A stretch of 64,000 nt of DNA from Rhabditophanes sp. KR3021 (Eukaryota; Nematoda; Chromadorea; Rhabditida; Alloionematidae). Of the stretch, positions 37,232 through 48,302 are shown piece after piece (the first letter of the stretch is position 1; every line of letters starts with the position of its first letter). The stretch spans positions 4,836,001 through 4,900,000 of the forward strand of contig CAUJLY010000003.1 in assembly GCA_963281155.1 (NCBI GenBank), given 5' to 3'. Made by a program: the position numbers and the translations under genes. The notes under the pieces are model-generated. The model was not told where the DNA came from and searched no databases. It worked only from the letters and a program-made list of their open reading frames with translations.

Positions 37232-39130
37232 CAAAAGTGATTTACAGCTAATAAGCAAAAATTAAATATTGAAGGCGTAACAAGTGCATTTGATAGATGG
37301 CATTGCCATTTCAAAGTATGCACAAGGCGTTTCCAAGTTCAAAGTAATCCATCACAATGATCAAAAATGGGATTGAAGCGAATTATGGTTAACACCCCCA
37401 CAATTACCTTGAGTATGAGTGAATGTGTGGATTAATGAATAAACTAAAAAAGCATTAACTGTAGTTTCCTTTAAATTTATGGGAGAAACTAAGTAAATCT
37501 GATAAAAAATAATGTAAATGTGTGGAAGAAAGGAATGAGATAAAGTTTTAACAATAGCAAAACTAGATAATGGAAATTATACTTTTGTTAAGAGATATTT
37601 CTGTGGAAAATAAATGTATGATCAGAACCATAATTCAGGAAATACAAAGATTATTTAATTAAACAGAGGCAAATGTACACATAACTATATAACTATTTTG
37701 ACATCTGAATAGACAATGGCTATTTATTTTTTATTGTTATATTGACAAAAATATGGGTGAAGTGGAATTTTTTATACTTCTTATTATTGAAAGGTATAAT
37801 TTAATATAAACTTTCTAAATTACTAAGTTAATAAGGTTTCTTGACGGCATAGAAATGTATTAAGAAGCTATATGACAGAATAAATATATATAATACAAAT
37901 GATGTTTGTTTATTGCCTATGGCAAGCACCTATAGAAGTTTGCCAGTAATCCTGTTCAGTAATAAATTTATAATATACAAAGATGAAAAATAGTGTTTTT
38001 GGTGATTTTGTGTTGTAAATAAATATTTGTATCCTGTTCGGAGAAATGCAGTTACATGTAAAACGCGCTGTGAGCTAATCAAATTTTTATGGATGCTTCA
38101 GGATGAAGATATTGTAATTAGATGAGATGGATAAGATAAGGTAAAGCTGTGATTGATGTAAAATTGTTTTTGTAAAAGAAACCAGAGGTATTTAAAATGT
38201 TTTATATGAACAGATTTGAATTGGCTTCATTGTAATGTAATGGTTTGTAATTATTTTGCAAATTACTTTACAAATAATAATTATCGGTTGAGACATATCC
38301 GGAAATTAATAAGTTGTTTAACCTTCAAACAAAATCACACAATTTGAAAGTTTCGGGAAAGTACTCTAATTCTTTAATTACTTTGAATGTCTCAATAATT
38401 CTCGAATAATGTAGTTTTTTGTGCTAAACATTATTACTTTACAAAATATTCTTTTGCTTTTTATGTCAACGTATAGTTTAATAAATGCGTTTGTGTAATA
38501 ATTAATGTATATTTTATTGCAAGCAAGCTACGTAACCATTAGAGATAATCTAGGGGGAAAAGATGACCATGAAAGGGGGTTTTGATAAAGTTCATAATAA
38601 AAGCTAAGGGAGAAAATATTTATAGTCTCGAGAGATAGGTGATTAATAATGTAAAGTTACATTTGCTGAATAAAAGCATAAAGTTTAAGACAATTTGTGA
38701 CGTAAGCGATACATATTTAGCAAAAACAGATATAATCAAAGAAGTAATTAAAAGTGAAATATACAAAAATAAATAATATATGTATATTATGTAAAAGGAA
38801 ATGTAATTGTAAGTAAATAAATAAATGCTTTTAGATAAATTCAATCTATCACTATATCCGCAAACTTAGTGTTGGTATGTATGATTGTTTCTTATGTTAG
38901 ATATAGTTATCTGTGGATTAATTTGATTTTTACCACAATTTTCTTTTCTTCTAATCAAGTTGTCAAGAAATATATGAATATGCGTGTGTACTTGTTAATG
39001 TTTAATTCTTTTGTTTATTAAAATATCAGGATATAGGCATGTGTGTTTAAGTATGTTTAAATTGTGACAAACTGAATAATTTGTATAATGGATATATGAT
39101 GTAATTTTGAAGTGATGCGTAAAATAGTTT
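37232..39130. other. AT-rich intergenic region
   Basis: About 1.9 kb between the GILT promoter and the 3' end of the myosin light-chain gene. No coding or repeat structure recognised; the 74-codon frame at 38620-38844 is low-complexity. Confidence 0.45.
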
Positions 39131-39652
39131 TCAAATTTCTTTAATGAATTCATTTGTGAAAGTATCAATTGAAATCAATCCGTTCTCATCACTTTCTAAG
39201 CCGGACATCAATTCGTCAATTTGAGCGTCTTCTAGTTGGTCACCATAACTACCTAAAAGATATCTTAAATCAGTTGATTTGACTTTGCCAGTAGAATCTG
39301 GATCCAAATGAGTAAGAATCTCAGTCATAGCCGATAATGGATCATTATTATTGGCCTCCCTTTCCTTCTTTAGATTTTCAAAAATTGGAACTATTTCATT
39401 TAGACCAACACGTTTGTCTAAAATATGTTTAAAAATAATATGAATTGAGCTTATTTAAAGTATGTTTGAAGTTTGTATTGATTTACCTTTATCGGTTCCA
39501 AGAGATGCTAACAATTGGACTAGTTCAGATTGAGTAGGATAGAAGCCTAATACATTTAATAGAACGGATACTTCAAAAACGAAAATGTGTTCGTCTCCGA
39601 TTTTATCAATATGTTGTATGATATCAAGAATTTGCAACGTATCGTCATTCAT
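39131..39652 (-). CDS. Myosin essential light chain (EF-hand protein)
   Basis: Two exons on the minus strand: 39652-39487 and 39417-39131, phase 1, 150 aa (MYL6 is 151 aa). The protein is collinear with essential (alkali) light chains: VLLNVLGFYPTQSELVQLLA (compare DVMRALGQNPTNAEVLKVL), VGLNEIVPIFENL, LDPDSTGKVKSTDLRYLLGS, GDQLEDAQIDELMSGLE and DTFTNEFIKEI. The EF-hand loops are degenerate, as usual for this family. It wraps the first IQ motif of a myosin II lever arm. It could be the muscle or the cytoplasmic isoform; calmodulin is excluded by the lack of canonical loops. Confidence 0.88.
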
Positions 39653-40583
39653 GTTAGATGAAAATGAATTGTTATTTAGGAAACTAAGCTTATAAGAAAA
39701 TAAATTGTTTCAATGATTCATAATGGTATCATGGGATGATAATGAGTCAAATAAATGTTTTGGTTTGTGCTTAGAAATAGTTTTTTATGTGTGCGAAAAT
39801 ATACATAGCTCGAACAAGTTTTAAAAATAGTTCCATTATTATGAATTTGATTTCCAATAAAATAGAATATTGTAAATAAACTAAATTTTGTACCTTAATT
39901 ATTCTTTTTAATAATTAGTGAAAGAATATAGAATAAAATATCGAAAAAGTATTTTTTTAGTTTTAAGTTAATACTCTTGCTAATTAAACACATTTGAACC
40001 GAAAATTGAATTTGACCTTTTTAGAATATTTCAACTGTCAAATTATAAATGGATTTTTATATTCGGACTAAGATCAAAATTGATATCAAACGATAACATT
40101 AAAAATTATTTTACATAAATCTATTTATTTTGTTTTTCTAATGTTGAATTATTTAATACAAGCAGCTAATATTTGATTAAATTTAATCCTTTAAAACACT
40201 AAAAAATGATTTATAGAAAATCTAAGAACCTCTCGAACTATGTTATGTACTCTGATAATTTTGATATAATTCTGGAAGAGATCATGTGTTTGAAAAATAG
40301 GTAACATTCAGAAAATGAAGATTACTTTAAGGAAAGATTTATCTTTTTAATATATATTGAATTAACTGTGATTAGGGTAAGAGATTGCCAATAATTGTTT
40401 AAGTATTAAAATGAACCTTTTCTTAATGAGCCGTTTTTGTGTTATTATAAAAATGTTGAAAATAACAAGAGGTATATACACATAATATAGTAACAATTTT
40501 AATTTAACACTGTTAAGCAACAAAATCATATAACAAAGCCAATTGGATCAAAGGAAGCATAATTACCAACTCTTTTGCACCAA
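39653..40583. other. AT-rich intergenic region
   Basis: About 930 nt between two minus-strand genes; no feature recognised. Confidence 0.4.
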
Positions 40584-41451
40584 TTAAACGTTGCAAGCCT
40601 CAGCCCAGTCATCAATTTTGTTGAGGTTGACAGCCATATCGGGCTTGGTGAACTTAAAAATAGAATGATTATTAAATGTACAACAATTGCAAAACTTACA
40701 TCATCAACCTTAGCGTCACTAACGTATTCCAAAGCCTTGTCTCCTGTAGCAGCATCTTCCTTTTCTTTCTCTTCTGGGTCTCTGAAGAAGTAAAGATCTG
40801 GCATGATAACCTTATCTTCAAGGACGAATCCGGATTGGCGAGAAATTTTTCCCTTCAATTGAAGAATTTCACGAGCCAACAACCACCACATGAGGCCAAT
40901 AGCTTGCTTTCCGTTGTTGTTACATGGAATAGCGATGTCAATCATTTTCAAGGGGGAGTCGGAGTTGACGAATGAGATGACGGGTACGTTAGCGTATGAA
41001 GCCTCAGTAACAGCTTGATGGTCCAAACGTGGGTCAGAAACGATGATGAGTCTTGGTTCACGGAAGTTCTTTTGCATTTGATTGGTCATACATCCTGGGG
41101 TGAATCTACCAACAATAGCGGTACATCCGGTGTGAACGGCGAATTTAAGAAGAGCTCTTTGAGCGAAAGGTCTTCCAGAAACGACACAGATGTCGGCTGG
41201 ATTCTCAATAGCGGCAAAAGCGCGGGCGGCCAAAAGAAGTTTTTCCCAAGTCTTCTTAACGTTGAAGATGTTGGTTCCTACAATTTTTTGTATTTAACTA
41301 GAATAAAATTTAACATACCATCAGTTCTGCGCTTGTAGACGTAACTTTCCATTTGGTAATCAATGTTGGTTGATCCAATGTGAGCTTGTGTGGCCAATAA
41401 TTTCATGGCATCCTCATTAGTGAGTGCAAAAATATCGCTACCTCCAGACAT
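40584..41451 (-). CDS. RPSA: 40S ribosomal protein SA (uS2)
   Basis: Three exons on the minus strand: 41451-41319, 41277-40700, 40652-40584; phases close to 259 aa. Near-universal RPSA text includes [95 protein letters not shown] and [12 protein letters not shown]. It is part of the small ribosomal subunit. The C-terminal tail is short: after SDAKVDD the last exon adds only 22 residues ([20 protein letters not shown]) and lacks the repeated EDWS-type tail of vertebrate RPSA (295 aa). A TCTATTTAG acceptor about 12 nt before the ATG suggests trans-splicing. Confidence 0.97.
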
Positions 41452-42344
41452 ATTGTATTATACCCTAAATAGACTAAATTTAAAAATTTACAAATAAAAA
41501 GTGAATAATCTAAGAACGCCTTGTTTTAGGTAAATAACGTAACAACAAAATTTCCTGCCATATTTAACAATGCCAATTTTAGTTTTTAATCCTCAAATTA
41601 TTAAAAAAATAGGGAAATAAGCGTAATTTTCAAATTTTGTTTCGCCCAGGCTATAATACGTTACTCCACTTTGTTTCAAAGCTGCGTTTCCCCACGAAAA
41701 TACACACACGCCTGCACATCATAAAGTTAATGCATTCTTCCAATGAGTCGTCGAGATATTTTTTCAAATTTTTGGTCAATCAAAGATGTGATATTATACA
41801 AATACAGAATAATTAACAAATTAAATGATACTTAAATAATACTTAAATAAAACTAAATGAAGGGCCATTGCTTTCACAACCAAAATAATAACTTTAGTTA
41901 AAAAACATGACATTTTAATGCTTTTAAACCACTTCGTTCAACAATTTCCGGCTTATCATTTTTTGAGCAATTTAAACAACTCAATGTTACATTTTACTCA
42001 TTTTCTAAATTCAACCCAAAAAATCGAATTGACGTTGATTAAATGTATGGCAATAGAAGAGAATACGAGGTTTGCGTGCATAGTAGCTGGTTTGTTCACA
42101 CTACACACCAACCATAATCGAAGGCGACAAAACAAACTCTTGTTCCATCATATGCTCACTAACACAGTTGCAATATCAATTAATAACGCGTAGATATAAA
42201 AAATTGCCATTTAAATTTAAATTTTCTTTGTACCAAGTGCGTGATCTATTATTCTATTTTGTTGGTCTATTTTTCAGATGATTAACACAAATATCATTTA
42301 TCCAAACACTATTTATATTAACTAAATCATTATTTCCATTTAAT
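41452..42344. other. Divergent intergenic region (RPSA / MPP)
   Basis: About 890 nt shared by the promoters of RPSA (-) and the MAGUK gene (+). No coding feature recognised; the 91-codon frame at 41918-42193 is not convincing. Confidence 0.45.
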
Positions 42345-45158
42345 ATGTCTTCACCTCCAAAATCAACACACTCTGTCTTTAACAAGGCTTATTTCACACA
42401 TATAGACTGTTTAACTAAAGAACTTCCTTTAAATGAGCAAGTAAAAGCTAAGAGTATTGCATTAATTGATCAAGTTCGTGACAAAATAGATAAAGGTGTT
42501 CTGACCATTGCCGAATCTAGGTATCTTTGCAGTTATTAATTTAAACTATTTATCAATTAACTAAAAACTTTTTATCAGCTAATTTGCAACTATTCATCTA
42601 TTAATTTATAGACACTTACTGCAAAGCCAACATCCAACGAATTTCATTTTAAATACTTGCCCAAATGAGTCAAATGAATTTAATGAATTAAGACAACTGC
42701 TTAACAAATCATACATTTCCAGTATTTTAACATCAGCAACAGATATCCTTAAAGATGACATCAATTCACTGCCTGATGTTCCGTACGAAGTAGATGATTC
42801 ACAAGGGATAGCAGTAAAAATACTCAAATTAATAAAACACAACGAACCTTTAGGAGCAACAATTAAATGTAAACCAGATGGAAGAATCGTAATTGCAAGA
42901 ATCTTAGCAGGTTTAAAAAGGGGGCAAGACTTAAATTATTATCTAAATTTATTAAAATTAATCATCAGAAGTCATTTTGAGCTCAAGCATCATCTTGACC
43001 AAGATATCGGCAACAGCACAGGATTGGCATGATTGAGAAGGTATACTTCAGGCATACTACATTTTCCATGATCGCAGTCGGTGCTCTGTCTTTTGAATCT
43101 TCAACCAAGATGAATTCCAAGTTTCCACCTATCTCTTTGGTAGAAACAGAGAGCTTGAGTTGAAGAGTTCCGGCTGGATGAGTTCTGATTTGATCTATTC
43201 TGTTTTGTTTTCTGTCAAACAATTCACCGTTCTTTAAACCACAATTGAGGTCGCTGAAGTGTTGGTTAAACCTATCATCCTTTCAGATTCACCGACATAA
43301 AATACATCATCCTCAGAACTTTCATTGATTGTAGTAACATTGCCACCGTGTCTTGGATCAAGTAATAAATATAAAAAAGCCAAGTTATCATTAGAAGACA
43401 CGGACAAATTTAGATATAAATAATATTCATAATTTAAAAGATGTTAAAAAGAAACATTTGATATATAGTTTCTTCAAAAATTTAATATAATATTTGACAG
43501 GTGGTATAGCTGACAAATGTGGTGTTATTCAAGTTGGCGATTCAATTCTTGAAATAAATGATTGTTGCGTTTCGGGAATGAAAACGAATGATGTTGCTTC
43601 CTTATTAAATACTGAGAATGACATTACTTTGAAATTGATGCCTGCTCAGTTAGGAGATAAAGAAGACAAAAATTCACATATTTTCTTAAGAGCAATGATT
43701 GGATACAACGGTAAAAGCGATCCTAACCATCCTGTCCCTGAAGCTGCTATTGCATTCGAGAGAGGAGATATTCTTGAAATTTTAGTAAATGATGATTCCA
43801 TGTGGTATCAAGCAGCTAATTTAGGTAATGGATCATTAGCCAGTATTGTTTTGAATAGGAAGCAAGACCATGATGGGTTCAAAATCGGTTTAATTCCCAC
43901 TAATTTATGTTTCACCAAACTAGTAAATGCTCAGGAAATTGATAGAAAACATCAAAGAGTCTATTATGAAAATGTCGTCAAATACTATCCTAAATCTGAT
44001 TCTTTTCGACCAATTTTATTGATAGGCCCTGCTGGAGTAGGGAGGAATGAATTAAAAAAGCGATTGATCCTAATGAATCCTGAAAAGTACAGTGCACCTA
44101 TACCTCACACAAGCAGAGCCATAAGGTATTATTAAGCAAACAATAATTAATTTGCATTTGTTTAGATCTCATGAATCAAATGGTGTTGAATATAACTTTG
44201 TATCGAAGCGGCAAATGCAATCATGGATAAGTGAAGGTACTCAAAATAACAGTTGTTGATTATCAAAACGTTTATTAAAAGAGACAAAAATATTAAATTA
44301 GACAAAATATTATTTAAAAATACGCTTTAAAGAAGAATAGATCTCATCCACTTTGATTGGCTCTCCAATCACATGCAATTCATTCGTAGTGACTCTTTTA
44401 AGCGACTGACTAAGGCCTTCTACCACTGCAAATTTGATTATAATGGTTGATAGTTGATAACTTACCTTCTGCATTGACTTCTTCTTTTATTGCTTCACTT
44501 CTTGCTAAAGGAGCACTTGCACTAACTTTGCTAGGCCGTTCTTGAGTTCTGCTATTCACTAATTGTTTTTCATAATTAGAATATCAATTTAATTGAGGTA
44601 TAAAACATCTTCATAAGTGAAGGTAATTTGAACGTTAAACAAAACGCTTCACCAATCATTGTCTTTTTTAAAACATAATTTCAAATTTATATTAATTATG
44701 ATTTGTCAGGTCGTTTCCTAGAACATGGCGAATATAAAGGGCATTACTATGGTACATTAGATTTATCACTTCTTGCCCTTATCAAAGAAAACCGCGTGCC
44801 TGTTTTAAATCCTCAGCCACAATCAATTAAAATGTTAAGGAATTTTTCTTTCAAACCAATAATCATTTTTATTCAACCCCCTGATTTTGAAATTCTTAAA
44901 GAAACAAGATTAAGAAAACAAGCTCGAGCATTATCAGGAAATTCAATACCTTTGTCATATGGGGCAGGTTTTACTGATTCTGATCTTATAGGCATGTTAA
45001 AATCAGCTGCAAAAATAGATCAAATGTATAGTCAATTTTTTGATGCCAAAATTGTTAATGACGATATAGATATTGCTTTCAAGAAATTGACAGATATCAT
45101 TAATGCACTTGACACACAAACTTCTTGGATTCCGAAGGAATGGTTAACTGATTACTAA
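42345..45158 (+). CDS. MPP2/MPP6-type membrane-associated guanylate kinase
   Basis: Five exons: 42345-42520, 42612-42910, 43501-44125, 44166-44236, 44710-45158; phases close to 539 aa. Domain order is L27-like helical region (about 1-110), PDZ (about 127-205: EPLGATIKCKPDGRIVIARI, IQVGDSILEIND), SH3 (about 217-292) and guanylate kinase-like domain (about 330-535: LLIGPAGVGRNELKKRLI, FLEHGEYKGHYYGT, NPQPQSIKMLRNFSF, SWIPKEWL). The PDZ and GK blocks match MPP2/MPP6 and fly Varicose better than MPP5. Such proteins scaffold cell-polarity and septate-junction complexes at the membrane. Intron 2 (590 nt) is filled by antisense repeat copy B, and intron 4 (473 nt) holds a nested antisense gene. Confidence 0.94.
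42958..43498 (-). repeat. Copy B of the decayed coding repeat, inside MPP intron 2
   Basis: Minus-strand counterpart of 6593-7125. Shared text includes NDNLAFLYLLLDPRHGGN, TTINESSEDDVFYVGESE, LKNGELFDRKQNRID, IRTHPAGTLQLKL and GGNLEFILVE, then after a frameshift GKCSMPEVYLLNH and a C-terminus ending MTSDD (stop TAA at 42960-42958). Nucleotide similarity also covers about 90 bp of non-coding sequence upstream of the frame. It is antisense to the MAGUK gene. Its right end reaches 43498, 2 nt from the host intron's last base, and its stop lies 47 nt from the host 5' splice site at 42911. Confidence 0.85.
44310..44659 (-). CDS. Small nested antisense gene in MPP intron 4
   Basis: Minus-strand exons 44558-44466 and 44425-44310 are joined by a clean 40-nt intron (GTAAGT...TTGCAG) in phase 1. 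They encode NSRTQERPSKVSASAPLARS, EAIKEEVNAEVVEGLSQSLK, RVTTNELHVIGEPIKVDEIY and a basic end with stop TAA. The first exon is uncertain; a 7-nt exon at 44659-44653 (ATG ATT G) with a GTGAAG donor closes the phase to 71 aa. The family is not recognised. The phase-preserving intron and non-random composition support a real gene. It is transcribed opposite to its host and fills most of the 473-nt intron. Confidence 0.55.
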
Positions 45159-46569
45159 TTGCTTATGTCAAATGAAATTCAATATTATGCTCTATTTTAA
45201 TATTGTTTTTGTGACCACGAGTGTTTTTTAACTACAGGCCTTTTGCAAACACCGTCACCAAAGTGTTGTTTACATTTCATCAAATTAAAAGTTACTCAAA
45301 ATTAAATTACCCTTCATTCAAAGTCAAGTATAATACATATCCTATTGCCAGAGATTAAAGTTTAACAAAACTTAAAATTAATTTAATAAAAATAAACGAT
45401 TTTTTGTAATGTAATTGAGATTTTGTCATAAAATGAATTTATATACAGTGGATATTCACCAAACCGTACTTTTTGTCCAGTAAATAGGGATTTTCAGAAT
45501 ATAAAAGTCGATTTTTACCAAATTATTATTAAAAAATAAGGATAGAAGATATCAAATGAGTATAGGCAATTACTTTCATCAGATTGATCATTCGTATTAG
45601 TCATGTAGTTTGTCAACATTGTCTCCCGCGATCATTTTCTAAGCAGAAGTCGTCAAGTTTGCCTGTAATTACATTGTCATCAACACCTATAATATAATTC
45701 AAAGGCAAAATAGAAATAAGAGTGGACAGCTTATCAAAAATAGTATTAGACTCTTCGGATACTAAACCATCTCCTTTAGTTAATTCTGCTTTGATAATAT
45801 AATTTTGAATTGCTTAACCTATTTTCAACTTGGAACAGTAAATCTGATAGCGTATAGTAAATATGGATGAAGTATTAATTATAGCTATAATTAGCAGAAT
45901 ATGACAGGGACAAAGTCTACAAAATTCGACATAATAAACAAATTTTAATTGTGTCCCTTTTAGAAAGATAAATATGCACTATGAATTCCAAATTCTGAAT
46001 AAAAAGAGTCTATAAAACATAGATGACCATTATAGAATGTCCAATGCCCCGGTTAAAAATGGAATTTTACACTAAAATCAACCAAAAATTTCTTTTGTCC
46101 ATAAAACAGGTGTCCACTAAGTAGAGATTCTATTGTATTTCCATAAAATGCAAATTTATTAAACTATGGCATTAAAATGAAAAACTTTAAATAGAATTTC
46201 AAAATTATTTATGTTGGAAAAAATGATCTTATGAAGGGAAATGAACAAGTAATAATTACTTTGCAATTTCAATTAAAGCCACGAACAATCCAAATTACAC
46301 AATAAACTGACTACTTTTTTATGAAAATGTATTATCTTATCAAATAGGATTTGCAAAAGGGAAGTCAAACGATATAGATATGATTGTAAATAAAGGATTC
46401 TATATCACAAATGAATAATAAACAATGCGAAAGTAATCACAAATAATGAGCAAACAAATTTATTAATGCTTATTTTAAAATAAATTAGAATATAACCAAA
46501 GACCTTATGAATAGAATAAATGTTCTAATATCTCATTCAAAAAACATTTATGTTAATATGAGATACTCC
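45159..46569. other. AT-rich intergenic region
   Basis: About 1.4 kb between the MAGUK 3' end and the actin pseudogene; no feature recognised. Confidence 0.45.
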
Positions 46570-46835
46570 TTTCTCTTTAAACATCCATTCTTCTCCTTAA
46601 GTTTCAATGCAACAATGGATCCTCCAATCCATACCGAGTATTTACGCTCTGAGGGGTGATGATCTCAATCTTTATTGTTGATGGAGCGAGAGTCATAATC
46701 TCCTTTTGGATACAATCAGCGATTCCTGGATACATGATGGTACCTCCTGATAAGACGATATTAGCATAAAGGTCCTTTGCAAATATCAATGTCACACTTC
46801 TTGATTGAGTTGTAGGTTGCTTTGTGGATTCCAGT
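46570..46835 (-). pseudogene. Actin 3' fragment, frameshifted
   Basis: The minus strand reads [20 protein letters not shown], then after a frame change [40 protein letters not shown], and after a second change [14 protein letters not shown], followed by unrelated sequence. This is actin subdomain 3/4 (compare [20 protein letters not shown] in actins), lacking everything upstream and the C-terminal 30 residues. A splice-acceptor-like ATGCAG precedes the first residue, so it is probably a fragment of an intron-bearing copy and not a processed mRNA copy. It cannot encode functional actin. Confidence 0.88.
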
Positions 46836-48302
46836 CTGCATTAAAATGAAATAAATAGTCCAAGCATGAAACTTTAAATGATTCTATTCCAATTAAATTA
46901 TTATATCTTCTCTTGTTTGCCTTAGATATAAGAAAATCGAGGATTTTAGAGCCATCAAAATTTAAATTGATAGTTAACTCACAATTTCAGTTGAATTTCA
47001 ACCAAGTTAATATAACAACAAATCTTGGAATATATTTTGCCATTTTCGAATTTCTTTTCAACCAATTTGATTATATTCATTTTACTTAAATTTCTACTTT
47101 TCACTGAATATTTTTCATGTCCTCTTATGAGTGTTTTAGATTCGAGAAAACAGTTGGATCAATTTTTAATGGCTAAAAAGGATTTTAAATAATTGCATTT
47201 AATTTCGCCAATTGTTATTGCTAAATCAAGTCTGAATTTACTTCCTTCGCATTCGGAAGATTAGATTTTAATTTTTTATTGTTTTAATTATGTGAAAAAG
47301 ATAAGTTGTCAGGTCAATTCCATTGTAAACAAGGTATATTTCTTTGATTTTGGTTGAAACAATATTATGTAATAAGTGTAGTATTATTTTTCCATAATTG
47401 AATTTAGGCAAATGATTATCCAAATAAAGAACAAACTTGTTCATGTTTCTTAATTTGGTATTGACTATCTGACCAAGTACACCATGAAAGTGAGTAGCCT
47501 GCCTCCTACTCGGTGAAAGAACTAATATAACTTTAAAATTTGTAATAGAATCATATAATTCCGAAGGTAATAAAACAACAAGAAAATTGAATTCACTTTG
47601 ATTATTAAATTTATCAGAAAATTACTATCGTTTATATAAAATCTGGGCTCTGTTGGATATTTATCACAGTCCATTCCATAAAGGTTATAGTTTTTTGTTG
47701 CATATATTTGAAAAGGCAGTGTTTCTGTCTGATAGAACTATTGCTGTGAATATTTTTTCATAAAATTCTCGTAGATGTGATTTTGCCTAAGTCCAATTTC
47801 CACGATCTTTTTATTTCAGAGATTCATTTTGCTGGATATTCAAAAATAGTTACGATAGGTAAATAAATTTAGAATGTCTAATTTATAATTTCTAACAAAT
47901 GGCAAGCTGAATGTAAAGAAAAAGCAATCTGACAAAGTTTATGCCAAATGTTTTATTGATCATGCGTTTTTCCGCCTCAGATCTGCCACAATGCACATAA
48001 AGGTATAATACTAACTGAGCGATATATAAAAATTGTAAAATCCACTATGAATACAATATGTAGGCATATAAGTTTATTTGAACAAATATAAAAGTATTAC
48101 TTTAGAAACAGTTAATTAATAATAAATTAAATGTACAGTTAATGTCCGAATTGATATTTTCACTTTTTCCAGCAATGCTTTCATAAGAAACATATTACAA
48201 TTGATAATAGTTTGATAAATATATGTCACTAGGGAGTTAAAAACTTTCTCTTTTGATAAAAGTGTACCTGTTTTGAATTTTATTTTATACATAATTTGAA
48301 GT
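46836..48302. other. AT-rich intergenic region
   Basis: About 1.5 kb. I looked for the missing 5' exons of the actin copy here and did not find them. No other feature recognised. Confidence 0.45.

Noticed and set aside
40575..41338. Plus-strand frames opposite RPSA
   Set aside because: They are shadows of the strongly conserved minus-strand ribosomal protein gene.
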